DNA of 37,738 bases from JAWPNA01 sp045402695. GTDB taxonomy: Bacteria; Acidobacteriota; Polarisedimenticolia; JACPZX01; DASXTC01. The stretch lies in assembly GCA_045402695.1 (NCBI GenBank), contig JAWPNA010000286.1:1-37738 (forward strand), in the 5' to 3' direction. The translations under genes and the position numbers were made by a program. Positions 7,998-17,700 of the stretch are shown in pieces. Under the pieces are notes generated by a model. That model was given only the letters and a program-made list of their open reading frames with translations, ran no database searches and had not been told where the DNA came from. Within the stretch, counting starts at the first letter, position 1; the number at the start of each line of letters is the position of its first letter.

Positions 7998-8633
7998 CTA
8001 CTCGGGGAGACGGTCGAGAGGAAGCTGGATGTTGCCCGACTCCTCCAGAAAGTGGCGCAGCTTGACCACCATCAGATTCCGGTTGTTCACGATCTGCGGA
8101 TTGAACTTCACTTCGACCAGATCGGGCTTCAGAGCCAAAGCCTCGAGGTACAGCTCGATGGCCTTGTCGTAATCCCCCTGCTCGTCGTAGAGGGTGCCCA
8201 GGTTGTAGTGGGCGAGCGCGTAGGATCGGTCGATGGAGATCGCCTTCTGGAAGGCGCCCTTGGCAGGCAGCACCCTGCCGAGCTTCTTGTAGGTCGTCCC
8301 GATGTTATTCCAGGGAATGGGTGATCGTGAGTCCAGCCTGGCTGCGGCTTTGAACTCTCTTAGGGCCTCCTTCATGTGATTCTCGAGGACGAGCTGGTTG
8401 CCGAGGTTGTTGTGCAGCCCCGCGTTCTCGGGGTCGGAGGCCAGCCGCACTTTGTAGGCGGTGATCGGATCGGCCGCGGCCTCCTTCTTCCAGAGACTCT
8501 CCACGTCCACCGACATCGCCGGCGAGTCCGAGAGGCTCTCGGGTGTGCGCTTGTGCCCGCAGCCCGCCATGCCGGCCGCGATCACGGCCACCACGGCCGC
8601 CGCGAGGGTCCCGCGGTAGCGTTTCATGTTCAC
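7998..8633 (-). CDS. TPR-repeat lipoprotein
   Basis: 211 residues from GTG at 8633, which overlaps the previous stop as GTGA; ATG two codons on (8627) is an equally good start. The signal ends in a lipobox AGMAGC, so it should be lipid-anchored in the envelope. Three TPR units follow (NAGLHNNLGNQLVLENHMKEAL, split by description only; then PIPWNNIGTTYKKLGR; then ALAHYNLGTLYDEQGDYDKA). TPR arrays bind other proteins and no enzyme motif is seen. It is the second gene of the minus-strand unit ending in purH and next to another lipoprotein, so the two may act together in the envelope. Confidence 0.85.
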   Translation of the reverse strand: MNMKRYRGTLAAAVVAVIAAGMAGCGHKRTPESLSDSPAMSVDVESLWKKEAAADPITAYKVRLASDPENAGLHNNLGNQLVLENHMKEALREFKAAARLDSRSPIPWNNIGTTYKKLGRVLPAKGAFQKAISIDRSYALAHYNLGTLYDEQGDYDKAIELYLEALALKPDLVEVKFNPQIVNNRNLMVVKLRHFLEESGNIQLPLDRLPE

Positions 8634-9316
8634 GTCTCTTCCCCCTCGACTTTCGTCGGGGCCGCCTTGAGGCTGATCCCCTTGTCCTTGATCACGATGG
8701 AGTAGGTCACGGCATCGCAGCCCGACTTCTTCTTGATGGCCTGCGTCTTGGCCGCGATCTGGCCGGCGAAGTGATTGTAGGAGAGACGGTCCGCGGCTTC
8801 CACTCCGCCCTTCTTGCCGGCCTCGAGGTACTTCTCGTAGAAGGCACGGACCGCCGTCTCATCGGCCGCGGGGTTGCGGAAGCTCGAGGTGAAGAACACG
8901 GAGCCTCCCGCGCCCCGCCCTCGACCCGCGGCGGGGGGTGCGGCGGGGGGTGCGGCGGGGGGGGTCGCTCCAGGCGGTGGTGCCGCGGCCCTGGCGGCAG
9001 ATGACCTGCCTGCACTGTCCATGAATCCCGGAACGCCGGGCCTGAGGCGCCCTTCCTCCTTGGCGCGCAGCATCTTGCTCCACAGCTCGGCGAGGCTCTG
9101 GTACCTTGTGGCAAGTGAGTTGAACCGGTAGCGATCGGCGAACCGCTGCATCGGCGTGTTGCCCAGCGTCTTGATGAGGATCTCCAGCTCCTTGCGCGTC
9201 TCGTAGGGCTGGCGCGGGATCACGCCGGAGAAGAACATGTCGTACTGGATCTTGAGTTGGCGGATGCCAATCTCGATCTTGCTCAGGTTCTCTTCAAGGG
9301 AGAGGGGTTCGGCCAT
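8630..9316 (-). CDS. Protein resembling the MXAN_5187 C-terminal family, with an Ala/Pro linker
   Basis: 228 residues from ATG at 9316; the frame stays open to 9466, but the added part crosses the divergent promoter region. Residues about 1-95 are helical and charged (ENLSKIEIGIRQLKIQY, then NTPMQRFADRYRFNSLATRY). This resembles the conserved C-terminal region of myxobacterial MXAN_5187-like proteins, judged from memory. An Ala/Pro/Gly-rich linker encoded by a 12-bp tandem repeat follows, then a second small domain (about 150-228: AVRAFYEKYLEAGKKGG, SYNHFAGQIAAKTQAIKKK). There is no signal peptide, so it is probably cytoplasmic. Function is unknown. First gene of the unit running to purH. Confidence 0.75.
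   Translation of the reverse strand: MAEPLSLEENLSKIEIGIRQLKIQYDMFFSGVIPRQPYETRKELEILIKTLGNTPMQRFADRYRFNSLATRYQSLAELWSKMLRAKEEGRLRPGVPGFMDSAGRSSAARAAAPPPGATPPAAPPAAPPAAGRGRGAGGSVFFTSSFRNPAADETAVRAFYEKYLEAGKKGGVEAADRLSYNHFAGQIAAKTQAIKKKSGCDAVTYSIVIKDKGISLKAAPTKVEGEET
8928..8965. repeat. Three copies of a G-rich 12-bp tandem repeat
   Basis: The unit GCGGCGGGGGGT occurs twice exactly (8928-8939, 8940-8951) and a third time with two extra G (8952-8965). On the minus strand it encodes the Ala-Ala-Pro-Pro linker of the MXAN_5187-like protein. The G-runs make it prone to slippage and a possible site of frameshift or assembly error. Confidence 0.8.
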
Positions 9317-9373
9317 GTCCTGCCGCGCGACGTGATCGTTGGGGAGGAACCGTTCATCCAGCCCGATGCGCCC

Positions 9374-9379
9374 TATAAT
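9374..9379 (+). promoter_or_regulatory. Perfect -10 element upstream of selA
   Basis: TATAAT is an exact match to the sigma70 -10 consensus. Transcription would start near 9386, giving a leader of about 50 bases before the GTG of selA at 9436. At 16-18 bases upstream only weak -35 sequences occur. It overlaps the -10 of the opposing promoter. Confidence 0.5.
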
Positions 9380-9404
9380 ATAAAGCCTGACCCGGATGGG
9401 GCAA
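9377..9404 (-). promoter_or_regulatory. Predicted promoter of the unit ending in purH
   Basis: On the minus strand TTGCCC (9404-9399) is separated by 16 bases from TATATT (9382-9377). Transcription would start near 9370 and run into the gene at 9316. It shares bases 9377-9379 with the selA -10, so polymerase should not be able to occupy both at once. Confidence 0.45.
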
Positions 9405-9435
9405 ATCGGACCTTTCATGTGAGGGGGGGACGCAC

Positions 9436-10869
9436 GTGCGCAAGAGCACCAGGACGGCCGGCTCAAACCCCGCGAACGTCTATCGGAAGATACCCGCGGT
9501 GGACGCGGTGCTGAGGCGCGAGGAAGTTCGCGCCCTGATGGACGTCCACGGGCGCCCCGTGGTCATCGAGTCGGTGCGGGAGATCATCGCGCGGATGCGC
9601 CTCGGGCTTGGTGAATCGGGGCCGCAGCCGGGGGAGGCGCCAGGCTTTCTCGACGAGCTCAAGGGTCTGATCGAGGAGGCCGTGAGCCGGCGCACGTCAT
9701 CCACGCTGAAGCGCGTCATCAACGCCACCGGCGTGGTGGTGCACACCAACCTGGGCCGGGCGGTGCTCTCGGAAGAGGCGTGCGCGCGGGTGGCGATGGT
9801 GGCTTCCCACTATTGCACGCTTGAGTACGACCTGGTCGAGGGGCGCCGCGGGTCGCGGTCCTCGCACCTGGAGCGCAGTCTCTCGTTCCTCTTTCCGGAC
9901 CATGCGTCTCTGGCGGTCAACAACAACGCGGCCGCCGTCTTCCTTGGGCTCAACACGCTGGCCGACCGGTGCGAGGTGATCATCTCGAGGGGGGAGATGG
10001 TCGAGATCGGCGGCTCCTTCAGGATCCCCGATGTCATCGCCAAGAGCGGCGCGATCATGCGCGAAGTGGGCACCACGAACCGCACGCGTCTCGCCGACTA
10101 CGAGCAGGCGATCGGGCCTCAGACGGGTCTCATCCTGAAAGTGCACCCGAGCAACTACCGCATCGTGGGATTCACGCAGGAGGTGGCCGCGGCGGAGCTG
10201 GCCGAGCTGTCGCGCCGGCACGGGCTGAAGCTGATGGTGGATCAGGGAGGCGGCAATCTGATGGACCTCGCCGAAGCCGGCATCAAGGACGAGCCCACGG
10301 TGGAGTCGATCCTGCGCCGTGGCGCTGATCTAGTGACCTTCAGCGGCGACAAGATCCTGGGCGGTCCGCAGGCGGGCATGGTGGTCGGCGACCGGGACAT
10401 CGTCGAGCTGATGCGGAAGAGCGCCCTGTACCGAGTGCTGCGCCTCGACAAGATGACCTTAGCTGCTATGGAGGCGACCCTCGACGCCTACGTGAAGGGG
10501 ACAGAGCGGACGGAGGTGCCGGTGCCGCGGATGATCTTCGCGACAAAGGAGCAGATCGGGGAGCGGGCGCGCCGCCTCTCGGAAGCGCTCCGTTCGCGGC
10601 TGGGCGCGGGCCACGAGGTGGACACCGTGGAAGGCGTTTCCCGAGTCGGCGGGGGGGCGGCCCCGACGGAGGACCTCGATACGGTGCTGGTGAGGGTCCG
10701 GCCCAAGAGCGTGGCGCGGCACAACGTCGTCCAGTGGGAGGCCGACCTGAGAAGCGCGGATCTCCCGGTGATCGCCCGCATCCAGGATGACGCGATTCTG
10801 CTCGACCTGCGGACCGTCGATCCTCGGGAGGAATCTGAGCTGATCGAGACGCTGGCGGCCACGGCGTGA
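9436..10869 (+). CDS. selA: L-seryl-tRNA(Sec) selenium transferase
   Basis: 477 residues from GTG at 9436, preceded by GAGGGGGGGA. SelA is a PLP enzyme that converts Ser-tRNA(Sec) to Sec-tRNA(Sec) with selenophosphate. Seen here: an N-terminal region with YRKIPAVDAVL, the block INATGVVVHTNLGRAVLS, and TFSGDKILGGPQAG with the PLP lysine at residue 306. The length is normal. It implies that the organism makes selenocysteine, but selB, selD and the Sec tRNA are not in this window. It stands alone, divergent from the purH unit, and its stop directly abuts that of convergent ychF. Confidence 0.96.
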   Translation: MRKSTRTAGSNPANVYRKIPAVDAVLRREEVRALMDVHGRPVVIESVREIIARMRLGLGESGPQPGEAPGFLDELKGLIEEAVSRRTSSTLKRVINATGVVVHTNLGRAVLSEEACARVAMVASHYCTLEYDLVEGRRGSRSSHLERSLSFLFPDHASLAVNNNAAAVFLGLNTLADRCEVIISRGEMVEIGGSFRIPDVIAKSGAIMREVGTTNRTRLADYEQAIGPQTGLILKVHPSNYRIVGFTQEVAAAELAELSRRHGLKLMVDQGGGNLMDLAEAGIKDEPTVESILRRGADLVTFSGDKILGGPQAGMVVGDRDIVELMRKSALYRVLRLDKMTLAAMEATLDAYVKGTERTEVPVPRMIFATKEQIGERARRLSEALRSRLGAGHEVDTVEGVSRVGGGAAPTEDLDTVLVRVRPKSVARHNVVQWEADLRSADLPVIARIQDDAILLDLRTVDPREESELIETLAATA

Positions 10870-11955
10870 CTAGATCCCCGAGCGCACGTGCATGATGTCG
10901 CCGTCGGCCACGGTGTAGTCCTTCCCCTCGAGCCGTAGCAGTCCCTTGTCCTTCCCCGCCGCGAGCGATCCGCAGGCCACCAGATCCTCATAGCGGATCA
11001 CCTCGGCCCTGATGAACCCCTTCTCCAGATCGGTGTGGATGGTCCCCGCGGCGCGCGAGGCCGCCACGCCGCGCCTCACGGGCCAGGCGCGGCACTCGTC
11101 CTCGCCCACGGTGTAGAAGGAGATGAGGCCCAGCAGCTCGTACGAGGAATTGATGATGCGGTCCAGCGCCGGCTCGGTGATGCCGAGATCCTTGCGGAAA
11201 GCCTCCGCGTCCGGCGCTGAAAGCGCCGCCATCTCCACCTCGATCCTCCCCGAGACCGCGGCCACCTGGACGCGAGGGCGCGAGGCCGCGTCCTTCAGGC
11301 CGAAGTGCTCGACCACGTCGGCCACGTGCGTGACGGAGTCCTCCGCCAGGTTCACGACGACCAGCAGCGGCTTCGCGGAATAGAAGGCGAAGCCGCGCAG
11401 AGCCTTCTCCTCGTCGGCCGAGAAGTCGATCGACCGCAGCGGCGTGCCGGTCTCCAGGTGGGCCTGCAGCTTCTCGAGCAGAGCGAGCTCCTTCTTCTCT
11501 TCGGGTCGGTTGGTTTTCGGGATGCCCGCCCGCAGGCGTTCGATGCGCCGGGCCGCCGCGTCCAGGTCGGCGAGGATGAGCTCCATCTCCATGGTCTCGA
11601 CGTCGCGGGCAGGATCCAACGATCCTTCGCTGTGGGGGATCTCGTCGTCGGGGAATGCCCTCACGACATGGGCGAGCGCATCCATCGGCTTGAGCACCGC
11701 CAGTGAGAGCGACCCGGCCGCATCTCCCTTATGCAGCCCCACGATGTCCACGTAATCGAACGTGGCCGGAACCGTCTTCTTCGGCTTGAACATCCCGCTG
11801 AGCCGTGCCAAGCGCGCGTCGGGCACGCGCGCCACGCCCAGGTTGGCGTCGGTGCGCCCCGACCCGAAGCGGGGCGTCTCCACATGAGCGCCCGTGAGGA
11901 GGTTGAAGAGGGTGGTCTTGCCCACCAGCGGGAAGCCGAACAACCCTATCTTCAT
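10870..11955 (-). CDS. ychF: YchF/OLA1-family ATPase
   Basis: 361 residues, normal length. The P-loop is GFPLVGKTT (residues 7-15). The G4 position reads NLAE, the NxxE form that makes this Obg-related family prefer ATP over GTP. The C-terminal TGS-like domain has IHTDLEKGFIRAEVI, LRLEGKDYTVADGD and ends HVRSG. YchF proteins bind ribosomes and are linked to oxidative-stress and translation control. The start codon has no Shine-Dalgarno; an extended -10 lies 9 bases upstream, so the message may be leaderless. The stop abuts that of selA with no base between. Confidence 0.95.
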   Translation of the reverse strand: MKIGLFGFPLVGKTTLFNLLTGAHVETPRFGSGRTDANLGVARVPDARLARLSGMFKPKKTVPATFDYVDIVGLHKGDAAGSLSLAVLKPMDALAHVVRAFPDDEIPHSEGSLDPARDVETMEMELILADLDAAARRIERLRAGIPKTNRPEEKKELALLEKLQAHLETGTPLRSIDFSADEEKALRGFAFYSAKPLLVVVNLAEDSVTHVADVVEHFGLKDAASRPRVQVAAVSGRIEVEMAALSAPDAEAFRKDLGITEPALDRIINSSYELLGLISFYTVGEDECRAWPVRRGVAASRAAGTIHTDLEKGFIRAEVIRYEDLVACGSLAAGKDKGLLRLEGKDYTVADGDIMHVRSGI

Positions 11956-11964
11956 GAGAGGGTC

Positions 11965-11973
11965 ATGCTACCA
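11965..11973 (-). promoter_or_regulatory. Extended -10 element of ychF
   Basis: On the minus strand TGGTAGCAT, an extended -10 (TG-N-TAGCAT), ends 9 bases before the ychF ATG. CCCTCTC lies between it and the start, so there is no ribosome site. Initiation at or just before the ATG would give a leaderless or nearly leaderless message. Confidence 0.4.
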
Positions 11974-12016
11974 CGCGACCACCGCCGGCGCCCGACGGCG
12001 TCCTGGGAGGACAGGA

Positions 12017-12025
12017 TGCTATAGT
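12017..12025 (+). promoter_or_regulatory. Extended -10 element before the secreted protein gene
   Basis: TGCTATAGT is an extended -10 with a five-of-six TATAAT. Transcription would start near 12032, just ahead of the GGGGAGG ribosome site at 12034-12040 and the TTG start at 12049. Confidence 0.45.
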
Positions 12026-12048
12026 GGGGCGCGCGGGGAGGCGCTCCC

Positions 12049-12849
12049 TTGGACCTGGCGACATTGACCCTCATCTTGATGCTAACGGCGCCGCAAGCGG
12101 CCTCCACGCCCGACCCCAACGCACCGCCTGCGAAGGAGGCCCCGCGACGCGCCGTTGGCTTCAAGGTCTTCAACAACATGGACAGGCCGATCACCGGTTT
12201 GTGGGACCTGGAGATCCCCGATCTTCCGGCGCGGAGGATCGAGATCCGGGAGCTTCAGCCAGGCCTGCCGGGTGCTCTGGTGGGCGGTGAGCCCGGTGGC
12301 GGCGAACCGCTCCTGCGCATCGAGGCGAAGAAGGAAGGCATCGGATACGAGGGGGAGCTCAAGAATGTCCTCGGATCGTGCGGCCTCGATTCGGTTCCGG
12401 TCACCGAGTTCCTTCCACTGGGCGACTCGATCGTCCTGAGGTTCGAGGCGTCTCCCACCAACGTGGCCTGCCCGCCGATGGACAGCGGACGCGCTGGAAG
12501 GTTCTTCGCCGTGTCGCCCAGAGGCGGGCCGGTAAGGCTGCGGGACTTCTCGGAGATTTCCAGCTCCAGAGTGAAAGAAACGTACAGCATCGGGGGCGAC
12601 CGGCCCAACATCGAGACGACCTACGAGATCCCGCTCGGGGCGGTGTCGGTGGAGCCGGGCTCCGAGCTCAAGTTTCTGCAGCGCGTCAAGGCGCCGCTCG
12701 ACAGCTCCTACTGGTTCGAAGTGGAGGCGCTTATTTCTCCCGGGGCAGGAGTCCAGCCGCCTCGCGGTTACGTGTCGGCCGACTCCTTGAGATTCGTGGG
12801 CTCGCTGAGCCTCAAGAGGGTGAAGCAGGAAACGCCCGCCGGGCGCTGA
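12049..12849 (+). CDS. Secreted protein of unknown function
   Basis: 266 residues from TTG at 12049, chosen because GGGGAGG lies eight bases before it; an in-frame ATG at 12079 would cut the signal peptide. The N-terminus (LATLTLILMLTAPQAAS) is a short signal sequence. The rest alternates strand-like segments (RAVGFKVFNNMDRPITG, IEIRELQPGLPG, SIVLRFEASP, LKFLQRVKAPLDSSYWFEV) and looks all-beta. Only two cysteines are visible. I recognise no family and no catalytic motif. It is divergent from ychF and faces the HEAT-repeat gene, with 11 bases between the stops. Confidence 0.75.
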   Translation: MDLATLTLILMLTAPQAASTPDPNAPPAKEAPRRAVGFKVFNNMDRPITGLWDLEIPDLPARRIEIRELQPGLPGALVGGEPGGGEPLLRIEAKKEGIGYEGELKNVLGSCGLDSVPVTEFLPLGDSIVLRFEASPTNVACPPMDSGRAGRFFAVSPRGGPVRLRDFSEISSSRVKETYSIGGDRPNIETTYEIPLGAVSVEPGSELKFLQRVKAPLDSSYWFEVEALISPGAGVQPPRGYVSADSLRFVGSLSLKRVKQETPAGR

Positions 12850-12860
12850 TATTGTCGGGA

Positions 12861-14501
12861 CTACAGCGCCAGCCCTTCGGCGCGCAGCTTGTTGCGGGCC
12901 GATTTGCCGAGCTTGCTGCCGCCGGCGCGCGCCGCGACAGTCTTGAGCAGCTCGCTGCCGACCTCTCTTTCATCCGGTGTCCCCTCGGAAAGATTGAATC
13001 CCAGAAAATAAAGATCCTCAGTCTCCAGATGGGTCCGTTCCTTCTTGAGCCGATCCACCAGAGGGAAGGTCGGGTCGCGCACGAGCTGCCGGAAGAGATC
13101 CATGCAGTCGCCCGACGCCGGCGAGGAGGCGGCCCCGCGCGAGCGCGCCGCCTTGATGCCGGCCAGCGCCAGCGCATAGCGCGCCTCGCTGTCGAAGTGG
13201 TCGCCACGGGTCAACGGTTTGAGGCAGGCCTCGGCCTCGGTGTACTTGCGCGCCTTCTTGTACTTCGCGGCCTCATCCATGATCCAGTCGTACATCAGCT
13301 TGGGATCGTGATGGCGCACGACGTAAAGCAACGGTTCCCAGAGCCGATCCTCCGCCACCAGCGCGATCACGGCCTTTTCGAAGATCGATCGAATGGCGGG
13401 CTTCCGCAGCCGGGCGGCATGCAGCTTCAGGATGTAGGCGACGACCCATCCGCGATGGATGTCGTCGCATCCGAGCAGCTCCTCGACCAGGAGCTGGGCC
13501 GCCTCGGGCAGCCGCCCCAGCGACTCGGAGGCCGCATCCCTCAGTGGCGGGTCGTTGCCGGACAGCAGAGATACCAACCGCCTGACCGTCTTTCCGCCTC
13601 CCATCCCCTTGTTGCCCAGTTTCTGCGCGGCGAACCTCCTGACAGCCGGGTCGCCGTTGTCCAGCAGACTCAGCAGAGAGTCGAGCGCCGAGGAGGGCAG
13701 CTCCACGGTGGCCAGCACCTCCAGCGCCGCCGACCTGAGGGCGGGAGAGGGGCCCTCCTGGATGATGGGGAGGATCGTGGAGAGGATTCTCTGGGGCATC
13801 GGGCCTCCCTTGAGCATCCCTGAGATCGCCAGCAGCACATCCCTGCGTACCGTCTCGGGATACTTGGGGCCGGTCAGCCTGAGAACGCCGGCGGCGCCGG
13901 ATGCCTGCCCGATGCCGCCCATCACATGCAGTGCAGCGGAGAGCGAGCCGGCGGGAGCCTTGTCCGGCGGCGTCCTGAGGATCGACTCCAGCATCGATCG
14001 CACGCGCGCCTGCTCCGACCTCGTCATCGCCTGAGAGAGGCTTATCAGCGCCTGGGCGGCCTCGCGCGCGGCTTCGGGATGACCCGACTCCATCAGGGAA
14101 GACAATGCCTTCACCGACTCGGCGTTGTTCACGCGGGAGAGCACCGTGATGAGGCCGCGGCGCGCCGCCGGGGCGGCATCCAGGATCTGCCGGGCGATCG
14201 GCCGGACGACCGCCGGGCCGATGCGCACGAGGGTCCGGGCCGCCTTGTCGCGCACCTCGTCGTCCGCCGAGCCCAGAATGGGAAGGAGATCATGCACGGC
14301 GACAGGGGAACCGATCTGCGCCAACGCGTCCAGCGCCGCAAGGCGCAGCGGCCGGGAGCCCGAGGCGAGCGCCGACGCCAGCTCCTTGACCACCGCCGGC
14401 TCCTTGGGGGCGAGCTCCCCCAGGACCAGCGCCGCGGCCATCTGGTGCTCCGCCTTGGAGCTCTTGAGCATCGAGCAGATCACGGAGAGCATCGCGTGCA
14501 T
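12861..14501 (-). CDS. HEAT-repeat protein
   Basis: 546 residues from ATG at 14501, chosen because GGGGAGGGG lies just before it; the frame stays open to 14702 but the extra part crosses the divergent promoter region. Residues about 10-370 are a run of PBS-lyase-type HEAT repeats (for example LRLAALDALAQIGSPVAV, EVRDKAARTLVRIGPAVV, PAVRRFAAQKLGNKG). The last third, from about 400, is a different helical region ending GKSARNKLRAEGLAL. HEAT solenoids are scaffolds and no enzyme site is seen. There is no signal peptide from this start, so it is probably cytoplasmic. It is divergent from uvrA, but shared function is not implied. Confidence 0.85.
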   Translation of the reverse strand: MHAMLSVICSMLKSSKAEHQMAAALVLGELAPKEPAVVKELASALASGSRPLRLAALDALAQIGSPVAVHDLLPILGSADDEVRDKAARTLVRIGPAVVRPIARQILDAAPAARRGLITVLSRVNNAESVKALSSLMESGHPEAAREAAQALISLSQAMTRSEQARVRSMLESILRTPPDKAPAGSLSAALHVMGGIGQASGAAGVLRLTGPKYPETVRRDVLLAISGMLKGGPMPQRILSTILPIIQEGPSPALRSAALEVLATVELPSSALDSLLSLLDNGDPAVRRFAAQKLGNKGMGGGKTVRRLVSLLSGNDPPLRDAASESLGRLPEAAQLLVEELLGCDDIHRGWVVAYILKLHAARLRKPAIRSIFEKAVIALVAEDRLWEPLLYVVRHHDPKLMYDWIMDEAAKYKKARKYTEAEACLKPLTRGDHFDSEARYALALAGIKAARSRGAASSPASGDCMDLFRQLVRDPTFPLVDRLKKERTHLETEDLYFLGFNLSEGTPDEREVGSELLKTVAARAGGSKLGKSARNKLRAEGLAL

Positions 14502-14672
14502 GTTCCCCTCCCCTTTCGCGGCGATGTCTGCCGATGGCTCGACAAGTGGTTCGGACACGAGGACTGGAAGCCGCCCAAGGCAGCCGGCTCCGGCGTGGAA
14601 CTGCGTGGCGCTTCCGGATGCGGCGCCAAGATACCAGAGAAGAATGATCGGGTAAAGCCGCGAATCCCAGGT

Positions 14673-14697
14673 AACTGTGACGATATACTGCACAGTT
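14673..14697. promoter_or_regulatory. Inverted repeat over the predicted -10 of uvrA
   Basis: AACTGT (14673-14678) and ACAGTT (14692-14697) are perfect inverted arms 13 bases apart. Between them lies TATACT (14684-14689), a five-of-six -10 for transcription toward uvrA. The arms contain CTGT and ACAG as in the E. coli LexA box, but the gap is 13 rather than 8, so this is at best a variant damage-response operator. No good -35 is seen. Confidence 0.4.
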
Positions 14698-14710
14698 TCC
14701 ACCGGAGAGG

Positions 14711-17700
14711 ATGGCTGGAGTGGAGCGCATGACGCGGGGGCAGGCCGCCTCGATCAGCGTGATCGGGGCGCGACAGAACAATCTCAAAGGATTCAACCTG
14801 GAGATCCCCATCGGCGAGATGGTGGTGCTGACGGGCGTTTCCGGCTCCGGCAAGTCCTCGCTCGCCTTCGACACCATCTACGCGGAGGGCCAGCGCCGCT
14901 ACATCGAATCGTTCTCGGCCTACGCGCGTCAGTTCCTCGATCGGATGGACCGCCCAGCCGTCGATCGCATCGACGGCATCCCGCCGGCCATTGCCATCGA
15001 TCAGGCCGACCCGGTCCGCTCCAGCCGATCCACCGTCGGGACGATGACGGAGATCAACGACTACATGAAGCTGCTGTTCACGAGGGTGGGCCGCCTGCAC
15101 TGCCGCGGATGCGGTCGCGAGGTGATGCCCGACACTCCAGAGACAATCGCCGCCCGTCTCGCCGCTCTTTCTCCAGGGGTGCGGCTGATCATCACGTTTC
15201 CGCACCGAGCGCCCAAGGGCTGGAAGTGGAACCAGATCCGGGAGGAGCTGGCGCGTCTCGGCTTCCATCGGATCTTCCGCGATGGTTCCGCGGTTCCCAC
15301 GGAGGATCTCGATTCGTCCGTGCGGCCTCAGCGTGCCTATGAGGTCATCGTCGATCGTGTTTCGTGGGATCCGGACCACCGCCCACGCATCCTGGAATCT
15401 CTCGAGCAGGCACTGGCCTACGGAGCCGGCCGCGCCACCGTTCACCTGATCGACGACGGGGCGTCCTTTCCGTTCAGCACGGGACGCCACTGCGCCGGCT
15501 GCGACATCGCTTATCGCGATCCTCTCCCTTCGTTTTTCTCCTTCAACAATCCGCTCGGGGCCTGCGTTGGCTGCCAGGGCTTCGGGCGCGTGATCGAGAT
15601 CGACCTTGGGAAGGTCATCCCGGATCCACGGGTCGCCCTCGCCGCGGGGGCGATCAAGCCGTGGACCACGGCTGCCTATGCCCAGGAGGCCCGCGATCTG
15701 GCGCGGTACTGCAGGCGGATGAAGATCCCGATGGACGTGCCGTTCGGGCTGCTGAGCGAGGAGTCTCGGCGGGTGATCATCGACGGCGACAAGGAGCGCG
15801 GTTGGTCCGGTGTCCGCGGGTTTTTCCGGTGGCTGGAGTCCAGGACCTACAAGATGCACATCCGGGTCCTTCTGTCCCGTTACCGCGGCTACACCGTGTG
15901 CGCGTCGTGCGGAGGCGCCAGGTTGAACCCCGAGGGACTCCTCTATCGCGTGGGGGGCCTCGATATCGCTCAGGTGTACGGCATGCCGGTGGGCGAAGCG
16001 GCCCGATTCTTCGACGCGCTGCCTCTGGGGTTGTTCGAGCGCAAGGCCGCCGAGCTGTTGCTCAGGGAGATCCGCGCGCGCCTGAAGTACCTCGTGGAGG
16101 TCGGACTGGCGTACCTGACCTTGGACCGTCAGTCTCGCACGCTTTCGGGCGGGGAAGTGCAGCGCGTGAACTTGACCACAGCGCTGGGCTCGTCGCTGGT
16201 GAACACACTGTACGTTCTGGATGAGCCGTCGATCGGGCTGCATCCAAGGGACAACCGCCGGCTCATCAGCATCCTCAAGGGGCTCCGCTCGCTGGGCAAC
16301 ACGATTCTGGTCGTCGAGCACGAGCCCGAAGTCATGAGGGAGGCCGACCGGCTCATTGAGATGGGGCCGGGCGCGGGGGAAGCGGGCGGGCGGGTCGTGT
16401 TCAACGGCACCTTCCGTGAAGCCCTCAAGTCTCCTGCCTGCCTCACGGGGAAGTATCTCTCGGGGCGTCTCTCGATCCCTGTCCCGCGGGTCCGCCGCCC
16501 CGTTGTTCCGGAGCGCGGCCTGCGTCTCACCGGGGGCACATGCCACAACGTGAGGGGCCTCGACCTCGATATCCCGCTCAACGCCTTTGTCTGCATCACG
16601 GGAGTCTCGGGCTCGGGCAAGAGCACGCTGGTGGAGAAGATCCTGTACGACACCATCCGCGCGATGGGCACCGGCGGGCCGGCCCTCGGCGGGCCGGCCC
16701 TTGGCGACGACGAGCGGGTGACGGTGGGGGCCATCCAGGGACTGCATCAGATCGCGGACGTGGAGATGGTGGACCAGTCGCCCATCGGGCGCACGCCCCG
16801 CGCCAACCCCGTGACCTACCTGAAGGCGTTTGACCCGATCCGGGCTCTCTTCGCCTCGCAGCCCGCGGCGCGGGACAGGGGATATGGCCCGGGGACCTTC
16901 TCGTTCAACTCATCCGGCGGGCGCTGCGAGGTATGCCGCGGAGAGGGATTCCAGAGAGTCGAGATGCAGTTCCTTTCCGACATCTTCATCGTGTGCCCGG
17001 AGTGCCGTCGCAGCCGTTACCGCAAGGAGGTGCTCGAGATCGTCTACCGTGGAAGCAACATCGCGGCAGTGCTGGAGATGACCGCGCGCGAAGCCCTGGA
17101 GTTCTTCAGGGACCAACCCGTGGTGGTCTCCCGGCTCCAGCCTCTGATCGATGTCGGGCTGGGCTACATGCGCCTGGGTCAGCCGGTCAATACGCTCTCG
17201 GGCGGCGAATCGCAGAGGCTGAAGCTGTCGAGGCACCTGGCCGCCGGCGGGCGCGGCGGGGTCCTGTTCCTCTTCGACGAGCCCACGACCGGCCTGCACT
17301 TCGACGACGTGAAGGTCCTGCTGACCGCGCTCGACCGACTCATCGAGGCGGGCAACTCGGTGCTCGTCATCGAGCACAACCTGGAGGTGATCAAGTGCGC
17401 CGACTGGGTGATCGACCTGGGGCCCGATGCGGGAGAGGCGGGGGGCCGGGTCGTGGCCGCGGGCACGCCCGAGGAGATCGCGTCGGCTGGAGAGACGGGC
17501 GCCTCCGTGACCGGGCGGTACCTGATCGAAGCACTGAGGTTTTCATCGCGCGGCGCGGACACCACCGGGCAAATCCCCGCGCCCGCCCCGACCGAGGAGG
17601 GCGTCATCAGGGTCCTGGGGGCGCGCGAGCACAACCTGAGAGGCATCGACGTGTCCGTGCCGCGCGACCGGCTGGTGGTCGTGACGGGTCTGTCCGGTTC

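Noticed and set aside
14480..16747. 755-codon open frame on the minus strand opposite uvrA
   Set aside because: Entirely antisense to clear UvrA motifs; Arg/His/Pro-rich and without a family match.
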